A stretch of 64,000 nucleotides of DNA from contig JBAYVD010000016.1 in the NCBI GenBank assembly GCA_041674745.1, positions 1 to 64,000 on the forward strand, given 5' to 3'. The notes beneath the pieces were generated by a model that searched no databases, had not been told where the DNA came from, and saw only the letters and a list, made by a program, of their open reading frames with translations. The DNA is from UBA2040 sp041674745 (lineage in GTDB: Bacteria; Bacteroidota; Bacteroidia; Flavobacteriales_D; Crocinitomicaceae). The position numbers were made by a program, and so were the translations under genes. Of the stretch, positions 51,341-59,413 are shown one piece after another (position 1 is the stretch's first letter; each line of letters opens with the position of its first letter).

Positions 51341-51898
51341 ATGGAAAAGCTCAAAAAATTCAAAACAGCGAAAGAATCACAGGTCGTGCTTTCTCAGTTG
51401 ATGTTACCCTCTTATTCCAATTTTAGCGGGAAAATTCATGGGGGATATATTTTGAATCTCATGGATCAAGTGGCATTTGCTTGTGCGTCCAAACATTCTG
51501 GAAATTATGCTGTCACCGCCTCGGTTGATAAGGTTGATTTCTTAAATTCTATTGAAGTCGGCGAAATGATCAACTTAAAGGCTTCTGTCAATTATACGGG
51601 AAGAACATCCATGGTAATTGGTTTGCGTGTGGAGTCGGAGAACATTCGTACTGGCGAGAAAAAACATTGCAATTCTTCTTATTTCACCATGGTAGCCAAA
51701 GATGACACGGGCCAAAATGTGGAAGTTCCAGGCTTGATTCTAAACGATAGAAATGCCGTTCGACGTTTTGTTCGTTGCATCAAATTAAAGGAAACTGATA
51801 ATCGACAAGAAAATTTGTTCAGCGAAGAGCATTTTGTGATGAACAAATACTTGGATTTATTGGACAAGCAAAATGCTAAAGTGAAAATTCCAGAATAA
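51341..51898 (+). CDS. acyl-CoA thioesterase, hotdog fold
   Basis: A 185-residue enzyme that hydrolyses acyl-CoA to free acid and CoA. The hotdog core has SGKIHGGYILNLMDQVAFACASKHSG, where the HGG helix and Asp are the YciA/BFIT family site, and VDFLNSIEVGEMINLKASVNYTGRTSM. The C-terminal tail of about 50 residues is charged. ATG 51341 begins the family start. Last gene of the plus-strand run, ending 1 nt from the convergent radA stop with no obvious terminator between them. Confidence 0.9.
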   Translation: MEKLKKFKTAKESQVVLSQLMLPSYSNFSGKIHGGYILNLMDQVAFACASKHSGNYAVTASVDKVDFLNSIEVGEMINLKASVNYTGRTSMVIGLRVESENIRTGEKKHCNSSYFTMVAKDDTGQNVEVPGLILNDRNAVRRFVRCIKLKETDNRQENLFSEEHFVMNKYLDLLDKQNAKVKIPE

Positions 51899-51899
51899 A

Positions 51900-53261
51900 T
51901 TAAGCAAACAGCGCTTTTACAACCTCTTCCATTTTACCGCACAAAACGACTTTAATCGAGAAGTTTTTCGGATCAATGCCTTTGCAATATTTGGAAATAA
52001 TGATGCGTTCAAAGCCTAGTTTTTGAGCTTCCGCAATTCGTTGTTCAACTCGACTAACGGGTCTGATTTCTCCTGAAAGTCCAACTTCGGCGGCTAAGGC
52101 TGTTTTGGAATCCAAAGACAAATCAGTATTTGAGGAAAGAACTGCCGCAACTACGGCCAAATCCATTGCCGGATCGACGACTTTAATGCCGCCGGTAATA
52201 TTCAAGAATACATCTTTTGCAGCCAGCTTGAATCCACAGCGTTTTTCCATGACGGCCAGCAACATATTCAGTCGTTTGGCATCAAAGCCTGTAGACGAAC
52301 GCTGAGGTGTTCCATACGCCGCTGTACTGACCAACGCTTGGACTTCTATCATCAAAGGTCGCATGCCTTCCATGGTGGCCGCTAGTGCAATTCCACTGAG
52401 GGCAGAATCTTTGTGGTGAATGAGTATGTCGGTTGGGTCTAAAACTTCGCGCAGGCCACCGCCCACCATTTCGTATATCCCCAATTCATTTGTGCTGCCA
52501 AAACGATTTTTCACGGCGCGCAACAAACGATAAACATGCTGTCGATCACCTTCAAATTGCAACACACAATCGACCATGTGCTCCAATACTTTTGGTCCGG
52601 CCAAAGATCCTTCCTTGGTAATGTGTCCAATTAAAAAGACAGGAACGTTTGTTGTTTTCGCGTAGCGAAGCAATTGAGCCGTGCATTCTTTCACTTGTGA
52701 AACACTGCCAGGTGTGCTTTCTATATCCGAGGAATAGAGCGTTTGTATGGAATCAATGATAAGAATATTCGGTTGAATATCTTCGGCATGTTTAAAAACT
52801 TGTTGTAAATGCGTTTCGGACAAGATAAAGCATTCTTGGTTTTCTATCCCCACACGATCCGCGCGTATTTTGATTTGTTGTTCGCTTTCTTCCCCCGAAA
52901 CGTACAACACTTTGATGTCTTTATTTTTAATCGCCAATTGAAGCATTAAGGTGGATTTACCAATGCCTGGTTCGCCACCAAATAAGATCAGGGAACCGAG
53001 TACCAATCCGCCACCTAGAACCCGCGAAAGTTCTTGATCGATCAATTGCATCCGCATGCCTTCGTCTGTCGAAATCGTCTGAATGGTTTGAGGGACGGCT
53101 TTGCTTGAAGTAGAGGAAAAAGCAACGGCTTGTGGCACCTTTTTTTCAATTCTTTCTTCAACAAAAGTGTTCCATTCATTGCAGGACGGGCATTTTCCTA
53201 ACCATTTTGGCGCTTCATAACCACAATTTTGGCAGAAAAAGGCTGATTTTACTTTAGACAT
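51900..53261 (-). CDS. radA: DNA repair protein RadA
   Basis: A 453-residue RecA-like ATPase that helps branch migration and processing of recombination intermediates. It has an N-terminal four-Cys zinc finger (CQNCGYEAPKWLGKCPSC), Walker A GEPGIGKST, the RadA-specific KNRFGS motif (AVKNRFGSTNELG) and a C-terminal Lon-protease-like domain (about 270-453) without proteolytic residues I can recognise. It is a monocistronic minus-strand gene. Confidence 0.96.
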   Translation of the reverse strand: MSKVKSAFFCQNCGYEAPKWLGKCPSCNEWNTFVEERIEKKVPQAVAFSSTSSKAVPQTIQTISTDEGMRMQLIDQELSRVLGGGLVLGSLILFGGEPGIGKSTLMLQLAIKNKDIKVLYVSGEESEQQIKIRADRVGIENQECFILSETHLQQVFKHAEDIQPNILIIDSIQTLYSSDIESTPGSVSQVKECTAQLLRYAKTTNVPVFLIGHITKEGSLAGPKVLEHMVDCVLQFEGDRQHVYRLLRAVKNRFGSTNELGIYEMVGGGLREVLDPTDILIHHKDSALSGIALAATMEGMRPLMIEVQALVSTAAYGTPQRSSTGFDAKRLNMLLAVMEKRCGFKLAAKDVFLNITGGIKVVDPAMDLAVVAAVLSSNTDLSLDSKTALAAEVGLSGEIRPVSRVEQRIAEAQKLGFERIIISKYCKGIDPKNFSIKVVLCGKMEEVVKALFA

Positions 53262-53310
53262 AGGGATAAAGTTAGAGAAAATCTACCATTTTTATCCGGT
53301 GGATTTTCCG

Positions 53311-53348
53311 AAAAAAAAGCGAAAACCTTTTTGGGACTTTCGCTTTTG
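53311..53348 (-). terminator. terminator of the M36 protease gene
   Basis: On the minus strand AAAAGCGAAA / TTTTCGCTTTTT with a loop and a T-run, just beyond the M36 stop and before the radA start. Confidence 0.75.
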
Positions 53349-53370
53349 GTGTATTTTGTTCAATTCACTG

Positions 53371-55971
53371 TTATTTTTTTATCACTTTTCTTGTCGTTGT
53401 AATTTCATCTTGTTGAACAACAACAAAATAAATCCCAGCAGGAAAATCTGAAAAATTGATTTCAACTTTCTTGGTATTCAATTGATGTAAAACTTGAATG
53501 GTTCGCCCGTTGATATCTTGAATTGAAATACTTTGAATAGGCTGTGAAATAGAAGTAATATAGATTTCTGAATTCGTTGGATTCGGGTAAACGTTGAGTT
53601 GATTTGCCGCATCGGTTTCTTCCAAATCAGCAATACAAATTTGTGGAACTGAGAAGTTTTCGAATTGATCAGTTCGGTCGTCCGAGTCTCCTTGGCTCGC
53701 ATTGAATCCCAACCCTCTTTTTGCGAACGCCTTCCAAATGAGACATTCGTTTGCCCCATTATTAAGCAATTGATCCGCTAATAAAATGGCATCACGACCA
53801 TCTACAGCTCCAGGAAAACAAGGTTGCAGTTTCATGGCTTCAATTACCAATTCCATCATTTTGTTGTTGCCACCCGTTCCTGAATAAACATTTGCATCAA
53901 AACCGTATTCCTCAATGAAATCCCACGTTAGATCCCACAATGCAGTGCACCAAACGAAACCGATACCATGTGGCATCGAAATTGACGAGGAGTTAGTGGC
54001 ATCATAGGTATAACCATTAACCGAAAAATCAGTACTGTAAGGAGCTGGTCGAATCCCTGGACCCGTCGTGGATTCGTTCTGAACGTAGGTACCAACTCCG
54101 CGAATATCAGTTCCCAAATCACCGGGTTCAATGGTTAAAATCAATCCAAACCAGTCAGACCAACCTTCACCCATTTGGTCTTCATTGTTCAAACAATTTG
54201 TATTGTCGGGTCCACCAGTCAAACGATTAGAGATTCCGTGACCATATTCATGCGCGATAACCATGTTATCCAGATCACTATCGGTAGAGGATAATGGAGC
54301 CGCATCAGAAATACTTCCATTCACCGTTATTGACGAATTTAAACTATTGATAATGGAATTACCATCTGCCTGATAGATCATAATTGCCGGAATATTTATT
54401 GGACCAGTAGGCGTTCCGCCCATAGTGATAGGTGCGCCTATCGTATTATTGATAACGATCACTGCTAAGGCTCCAGCATTTTGGCAGTTTTGGGTTTTGA
54501 TGGCAAAGGTACATGACCCCCTTTTTACCAACGCAATTTTACCAAATACTTCCGATGAATTAATAATTGTATTGCAAGCATCCATGGGTTCGGTTCCTCC
54601 ACTGTTTACCATGATTATATCTTCTGTGATTGGAACCACCGGAGGTTGAGGGGCAAAACTGGCAATTGAAGATGCATAGCCGCCCGCTAAGGTAGAAGGG
54701 GAGTTCAGGACCAAATATTCCGAGGTGGGTGAATCTGTCCAAATGTACATTTGCATTCGTGGATTGCTTCCATCCGGAGGCGTTGAAAAATTGGCATTGT
54801 TTGTACCGCTGCCATCTTGTGCATCGGCATTCACAAAGTCACCACCAAAACCAGATTGACCATAATTATTTTCTTGAAAGTTGCCGCTTTCTTCATCAAA
54901 TCCGTACAGATACCAAACGTCATGCATGATATTGTTCATGTAAAACAAGTTGGTTATCGCTGCGTCCAAATACGTATCAGGATTCCCAGCGCTGTATTGA
55001 AAATCAAAAATTAGATTGGCTCCACCATCTGGCGAGTAACCCGGTAAATTGTCATCATTGGCATCTTCTGTAGCGCGTACATTGTTGCCACGCGTTGTTG
55101 TATATTCTTGGCCAGCAACCCCATTGTCATCGTGCCAGCCAAAAGGAGAAGCGATAGCATTGAAAGGGCCAACGGCCAAAGTTCTCGGTCCATGATTCGG
55201 ACTTTCAGTAGGAATTTCAAAAACCCTGTAACTGTCGTTTTGTGGTGGTGGCGGAGGCATCATCATCAATTGACTCATGCCTTTTTGCTGCAAGGATTGA
55301 TGTTTGAATTGATTTTCTTGGGAATAATTTTCGTTCGAACAGGAAACCACCCAATCCGTTTTTTCTACGATTTCACCCGTAGACGCATCAACATACAAAT
55401 CCCACCAATGATCTCCATCTTTCATCTCAATACTGATTTCATAAATCAATCGAAAAGTAGAACCATCAAAGTAATAGGCGAGTTCAACCGGGATTTGTTG
55501 ACGAGAATAATCTGGATTCGAAATGCTGAATTTATTCTCCGAGAGAATTTCAATTTGATTGTTTGAGCTGGCTGCTGAACTTGTTAATGCTGTCCAAGCC
55601 AAATTCAAACAGGCAACGGGTTCTTTTTTATTTGCGCTGTTGGAAGGCGTTGCATTTGAGAAAACGAAACGATTTCCACTCAGCATCACCGATTGGTTCT
55701 TTTGTACAAAAACAGCCGTAGCATTTAGGACAGGCAAGCCGTTAATCGTTTGGCGAATATAATGATGTTGAATTTCCTTGTTTGTAGCTGGAGTAGTTCT
55801 TACCAGTTCCCAAGTCGACGCACTGGATACTGTCAACGGAATTGTGCTTTCGTTGTTTGTAAGATAGGCATCAATCAATTCAACGGCTGTTTTTTGACCA
55901 TAAGTTAGGGAAGCCAAAGTGATTCCGACTAGAATCGAGCCAATTTTTTTCACAGAAATGAACTTGAACAT
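53371..55971 (-). CDS. secreted M36 (fungalysin-type) metalloprotease, T9SS type A
   Basis: An 866-residue extracellular zinc protease. Signal peptide ending LTYGQ; an FTP-like propeptide (about 25-215, with VNGLP-like TINGLPVLNATAVF); an M36 catalytic domain with HEYGH at residues 574-578 and the third ligand in NEDQMGEGWSDWFG. A PA-type insert (about 430-560, with GKIALVKRGSCTFAIKTQNCQNAGA) splits the catalytic region. A T9SS type A sorting domain ends the protein (LNVYPNPTNSEIYI, TTTRKVIKK). It should digest external protein. ATG 55971 is used; an in-frame GTG six codons later would also give a good signal peptide. Confidence 0.93.
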   Translation of the reverse strand: MFKFISVKKIGSILVGITLASLTYGQKTAVELIDAYLTNNESTIPLTVSSASTWELVRTTPATNKEIQHHYIRQTINGLPVLNATAVFVQKNQSVMLSGNRFVFSNATPSNSANKKEPVACLNLAWTALTSSAASSNNQIEILSENKFSISNPDYSRQQIPVELAYYFDGSTFRLIYEISIEMKDGDHWWDLYVDASTGEIVEKTDWVVSCSNENYSQENQFKHQSLQQKGMSQLMMMPPPPPQNDSYRVFEIPTESPNHGPRTLAVGPFNAIASPFGWHDDNGVAGQEYTTTRGNNVRATEDANDDNLPGYSPDGGANLIFDFQYSAGNPDTYLDAAITNLFYMNNIMHDVWYLYGFDEESGNFQENNYGQSGFGGDFVNADAQDGSGTNNANFSTPPDGSNPRMQMYIWTDSPTSEYLVLNSPSTLAGGYASSIASFAPQPPVVPITEDIIMVNSGGTEPMDACNTIINSSEVFGKIALVKRGSCTFAIKTQNCQNAGALAVIVINNTIGAPITMGGTPTGPINIPAIMIYQADGNSIINSLNSSITVNGSISDAAPLSSTDSDLDNMVIAHEYGHGISNRLTGGPDNTNCLNNEDQMGEGWSDWFGLILTIEPGDLGTDIRGVGTYVQNESTTGPGIRPAPYSTDFSVNGYTYDATNSSSISMPHGIGFVWCTALWDLTWDFIEEYGFDANVYSGTGGNNKMMELVIEAMKLQPCFPGAVDGRDAILLADQLLNNGANECLIWKAFAKRGLGFNASQGDSDDRTDQFENFSVPQICIADLEETDAANQLNVYPNPTNSEIYITSISQPIQSISIQDINGRTIQVLHQLNTKKVEINFSDFPAGIYFVVVQQDEITTTRKVIKK

Positions 55972-56101
55972 ATTAGAGTTGTGCTAATTTGAGAACAAGA
56001 AAATTAGTGAATAAATTCAGCAACCAATAATTTACTTTGCATTTTGCACAAAATTTCTAAAAAAGATAGCTCAATCCTTGGAAGGCTATTTTGGATTTGG
56101 T

Positions 56102-57145
56102 TTAATAATTCATTGAAAATTGATCCATTTCTGAAATACAAGCGGTTAACAAATCGATGGAACCTTGGATGTCTTCTTTGTGGGCCATTTCTATCACTTG
56201 GTGCAAGTGTCGAGTTGGAATGGAAATGGCTCCTGCAATGGAACCACCTTCCGTCATTCGCTGAATTCCAGCGGTATCCGTTCCACCAGCTGTTAAGATT
56301 TCCGGTTGCCAAGTTATTTTATTTCGATCGGCGACTTCTTTCATATACCGAACCATGCGCGTATCACAAATGGTCATGGCATCCATGATTTTTATCGCGG
56401 TTCCTTTGCCCAGCTCGGTAATCATTTCATGCGCAGCAGCACCCGGTAAATCAAAAGCAATTGTGGTGTCCAATCCAAATCCAAAATCTGGATTGATGCG
56501 CAAACTTGCCACATTGGCTCCGCGCACACCTACTTCTTCTTGCACCGTAAAAACACCATACAAATCAAATGGAATTTCTTTTCCTTTTAAGTTTTTAAGG
56601 GTTTCAATCAAGATGAAAACCGCCAATCGATTGTCCAAAGATTTGGAGTTAACACATTTCCCCATTTCAATGAATTCGCGTTCTCGTGTCACCGAATCGC
56701 CAATGGTCACAATGGATTTCACTTCCTCTGCAGTCAAACCTGTATCAATAAAATAATCCGAAAGCTTGGCCACTTTGTTGCGTTCGTCTGTTGTCATCAC
56801 GTGAATGGGTTTGGAGGCCATCACACCAATTATGTCTTGCTTTCCGTGAATAATTACCCGCTGTGCTGTCAATGTTTTTGGGTCAAAACCACCCAAGGTA
56901 TGAAAACGAATAAAGCCTTTGTCGTCGATGTGCGTTACGATAAACCCGATTTCATCCATGTGGGCGCCTACCATCACTTTTTTGTTGGACTTGCCGCGTT
57001 TGATGGCATATACATTGCCCAAATTATCGATTTCAACCTCATCAACGTATCCTTTGATTTCTTCCAAAACCACTTGTCTGATTTTATCTTCAAATCCTGG
57101 AGCGCCTGGTGTTGTGCAAATATGAGCGAGTAATTTTGTATTCAT
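56102..57145 (-). CDS. M42-family metallo-aminopeptidase
   Basis: A 347-residue cytoplasmic dinuclear zinc peptidase (FrvX/tetrahedral aminopeptidase family) trimming short peptides. Ligand motifs are VMVGAHMDEIGFIV (His, Asp), NRLAVFILIE and VQEEVGVRGA (Glu pair), FGLDTTIAFD and GGTDTAG...ISIPTRHLHQVIE. The ATG start MNTKLLAHICTTPGAPGFED fits the family. A TACCTTTG box on the minus strand lies 23 nt upstream. It is divergent from the SCO1 gene. Confidence 0.93.
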   Translation of the reverse strand: MNTKLLAHICTTPGAPGFEDKIRQVVLEEIKGYVDEVEIDNLGNVYAIKRGKSNKKVMVGAHMDEIGFIVTHIDDKGFIRFHTLGGFDPKTLTAQRVIIHGKQDIIGVMASKPIHVMTTDERNKVAKLSDYFIDTGLTAEEVKSIVTIGDSVTREREFIEMGKCVNSKSLDNRLAVFILIETLKNLKGKEIPFDLYGVFTVQEEVGVRGANVASLRINPDFGFGLDTTIAFDLPGAAAHEMITELGKGTAIKIMDAMTICDTRMVRYMKEVADRNKITWQPEILTAGGTDTAGIQRMTEGGSIAGAISIPTRHLHQVIEMAHKEDIQGSIDLLTACISEMDQFSMNY

Positions 57146-57167
57146 TTTTTGGTTCCTTTGCTTTTTT

Positions 57168-57175
57168 CAAAGGTA
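57168..57175 (-). promoter_or_regulatory. TAnnTTTG promoter box of the M42 peptidase
   Basis: Minus-strand TACCTTTG, exact -7 consensus, 23 nt before the ATG at 57145. No clear -33 TTG. Confidence 0.5.
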
Positions 57176-57254
57176 CATTTTTTCTTTCGATTCGCTTTTG
57201 AGTCGTTTCACTTCATTGCGTATCAATTATTACAGAGAATTGGCACTTTTCCAC

Positions 57255-57262
57255 TAAATTTG
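57255..57262 (+). promoter_or_regulatory. TAnnTTTG promoter box of the SCO1 gene
   Basis: TAAATTTG ends 4 nt before the ATG at 57267, so the transcript would be leaderless. The next in-frame Met is inside the signal anchor region, so the start codon is not in doubt. Confidence 0.45.
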
Positions 57263-57266
57263 CATC

Positions 57267-57926
57267 ATGAAAAAATGGATTTGGTTGTTGGTAATTGTTG
57301 GTGCGGGAATTCCTTTTGCTTATTTCTATATGCAACCAACACCCAAACCATTGCCCATCATCAATCCTGTGGATGTGAATGATTCGTTGGTCGACGCGGA
57401 TTTGCTACGAAAAGGATTTGGTCATACCATCGCTGATTTTGAATTTACGAACCAAGATGGAAAGTCTTTTTCTTCCAAGGAAATAGAAGGCAAAATTTGG
57501 GTGGCGGAGTACTTTTTTACAACCTGTGCTTCCATTTGTCCGAAAATGAACAAGCAGATGACGCGGGTGCAAGAGCATTTCAAAGGGGATAAAAAGTTGG
57601 TCATTTTAAGTTTTACAGTCAATCCAGAAGTGGATACGGTTGCCCAAATGAAACGTCATGCAGATCAGCTAGGTGCCATGTTGCCGCAATGGCAATTGTT
57701 GACAGGAGAAAAAGAAGACTTGTATGCTTTGGCTCGAAAATCCTTCTTTTTGCTAAAACCAGCTGAAGCTGAAAACATGGGAGACGCGGGCAATGATTTT
57801 ATTCATACCAACAATTTTGTTTTGGTGGATCAGCAGCGAAGAATTCGTGGTTATTACGACGGTACCAACGCCAAAGAAGTGGATCAAATGATGCTGGATA
57901 TTCATCGTTTGGAGCAAGAAAAATAA
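57267..57926 (+). CDS. SCO1/SenC-family copper chaperone
   Basis: A 219-residue membrane-anchored thioredoxin-fold protein that helps insert copper into cytochrome c oxidase. One N-terminal helix (WIWLLVIVGAGIPFAYFY) anchors it. The copper ligands are Cys87 and Cys91 in FFTTCASICPKM and His180 in DFIHTNNFVLVD, all present. It precedes an aldehyde dehydrogenase gene by 4 nt, without an obvious functional link. Confidence 0.93.
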   Translation: MKKWIWLLVIVGAGIPFAYFYMQPTPKPLPIINPVDVNDSLVDADLLRKGFGHTIADFEFTNQDGKSFSSKEIEGKIWVAEYFFTTCASICPKMNKQMTRVQEHFKGDKKLVILSFTVNPEVDTVAQMKRHADQLGAMLPQWQLLTGEKEDLYALARKSFFLLKPAEAENMGDAGNDFIHTNNFVLVDQQRRIRGYYDGTNAKEVDQMMLDIHRLEQEK

Positions 57927-57930
57927 GATT

Positions 57931-59376
57931 ATGGAAAAATTAAGAAATTATATCGGTGGAGAATTAGTAGCACCAAATGCAGGGAAATATATTGATAATT
58001 ATGAACCAGCGACGGGAAAAGTCTATTCTTTGATTCCGGATTCGGATGAAACAGACATCGAATTGGCGGTGAAAGCTGCCGAAATTGCATTTCCAGCTTG
58101 GGCAAATTTGTCGGGGGAAGCCCGTGGAAAAATCATGCAAAAAGTGGCAGATGGAATTGAAGCCAGAATGCAAGAGTTTGCGGAAGCGGAAGCGAAAGAC
58201 AATGGGAAACCGGTTTCCTTGGCGAATCATGTCGACATTCCGCGAGCGGTTTCGAACTTCTCATTTTTCGCGAGCGCCATTCGCCATTTTGCCAACGAAT
58301 CGCATTACATGGAAGGAGTTGGTTTCAATTACACGACGCGTAAACCCATCGGAATTGTCGGTTGTATTTCTCCGTGGAATTTGCCTTTGTATTTGTTTTC
58401 CTGGAAAATTGCCCCTGCCTTGGCTGCTGGAAATTGCGTTGTTGCGAAACCTTCTGAAATCACACCGTATACCGCTTACTTATTGAGTGAGGTGTGTATT
58501 GCCGCGGGAATGCCAGCGGGCGTTTTGAACATTGTTCACGGTTTGGGAACCAGCGCTGGTGATGCCATTGTGAAACACAAAAAAATCAAAGCAATTTCGT
58601 TTACGGGTGGAACGAAAACCGGAGAATACATTGCCCGAACGGCTGCACCGATGTTTAAAAAATTGTCGTTGGAATTGGGGGGCAAAAACCCGAATATCAT
58701 CTTCGCTGATTGTGATTTCGATGAAATGTTGAAGACCACCATTCGTTCTAGTTTTGCGAACCAAGGGCAAATTTGTTTGTGCGGTTCACGGATTTTTGTG
58801 GAGCGACCTATTTATGAAAAATTTAAGGATGCTTTTGTGGCGAAAATTAGCAAAACGAATGTTTCTTTCCCACAAGATCCTGCTGCACAGATGGGTGCCG
58901 TTGTATCAAAACCACACATGGAGAAAGTATTGTCGTATGTGGAATTAGCCAAGGAAGAAGGCGGAACCATTTTAACGGGCGGAAAGCGAATTTTATTGCC
59001 AGCACCGCACGATGAAGGGTATTTTTTAGCGCCAACGATCATTGAAGGCTTGGCCTACGATTGCCGAACGAATCAAGAAGAAATTTTTGGACCGGTTGTT
59101 ACCATTACCCCTTTTGATACGGAAGAAGAAGTGTTGATGATGGCCAATTCTACAAGTTATGGTTTGAGCGCAACGGTTTGGACACAACATTTATCTCGTG
59201 CGCACCGCGTGGCAGACAAACTAGATGCTGGTTTGGTATGGATCAACGATTGGTTGGTACGCGATTTGAGAACAGCTTTCGGAGGCGTGAAAGCTTCAGG
59301 CGTTGGTCGAGAAGGCGGTTGGGAAGCGTTGCGTTTCTTTACGGAACCGAAAAATATTTTTGTCAAACAAGGATAA
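57931..59376 (+). CDS. NAD-dependent aldehyde dehydrogenase (muconic-semialdehyde type)
   Basis: A 481-residue enzyme oxidising an aldehyde to an acid with NAD. Conserved parts: CISPWNLPLYLFSWKIAPALAAGN, the general base Glu248 in LELGGKN, and the nucleophile Cys282 in NQGQICLCGSRIF. The LCGSRIFVE segment and overall spacing are like 2-hydroxymuconic or 2-aminomuconic semialdehyde dehydrogenases (ALDH8-like), which act in aromatic or kynurenine degradation; the substrate is not proven and no pathway genes are near. Co-transcribed with the SCO1 gene. Confidence 0.9.
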   Translation: MEKLRNYIGGELVAPNAGKYIDNYEPATGKVYSLIPDSDETDIELAVKAAEIAFPAWANLSGEARGKIMQKVADGIEARMQEFAEAEAKDNGKPVSLANHVDIPRAVSNFSFFASAIRHFANESHYMEGVGFNYTTRKPIGIVGCISPWNLPLYLFSWKIAPALAAGNCVVAKPSEITPYTAYLLSEVCIAAGMPAGVLNIVHGLGTSAGDAIVKHKKIKAISFTGGTKTGEYIARTAAPMFKKLSLELGGKNPNIIFADCDFDEMLKTTIRSSFANQGQICLCGSRIFVERPIYEKFKDAFVAKISKTNVSFPQDPAAQMGAVVSKPHMEKVLSYVELAKEEGGTILTGGKRILLPAPHDEGYFLAPTIIEGLAYDCRTNQEEIFGPVVTITPFDTEEEVLMMANSTSYGLSATVWTQHLSRAHRVADKLDAGLVWINDWLVRDLRTAFGGVKASGVGREGGWEALRFFTEPKNIFVKQG

Positions 59377-59378
59377 AA

Positions 59379-59408
59379 AAAAAGGAGCGTTCGAGACGCT
59401 CCTTTTTC
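59379..59408. terminator. bidirectional terminator between ALDH and T9SS protease genes
   Basis: AAAGGAGCGT / ACGCTCCTTT stem with a short loop, A-run before and T-run after. Confidence 0.85.
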
Positions 59409-59413
59409 ATTTC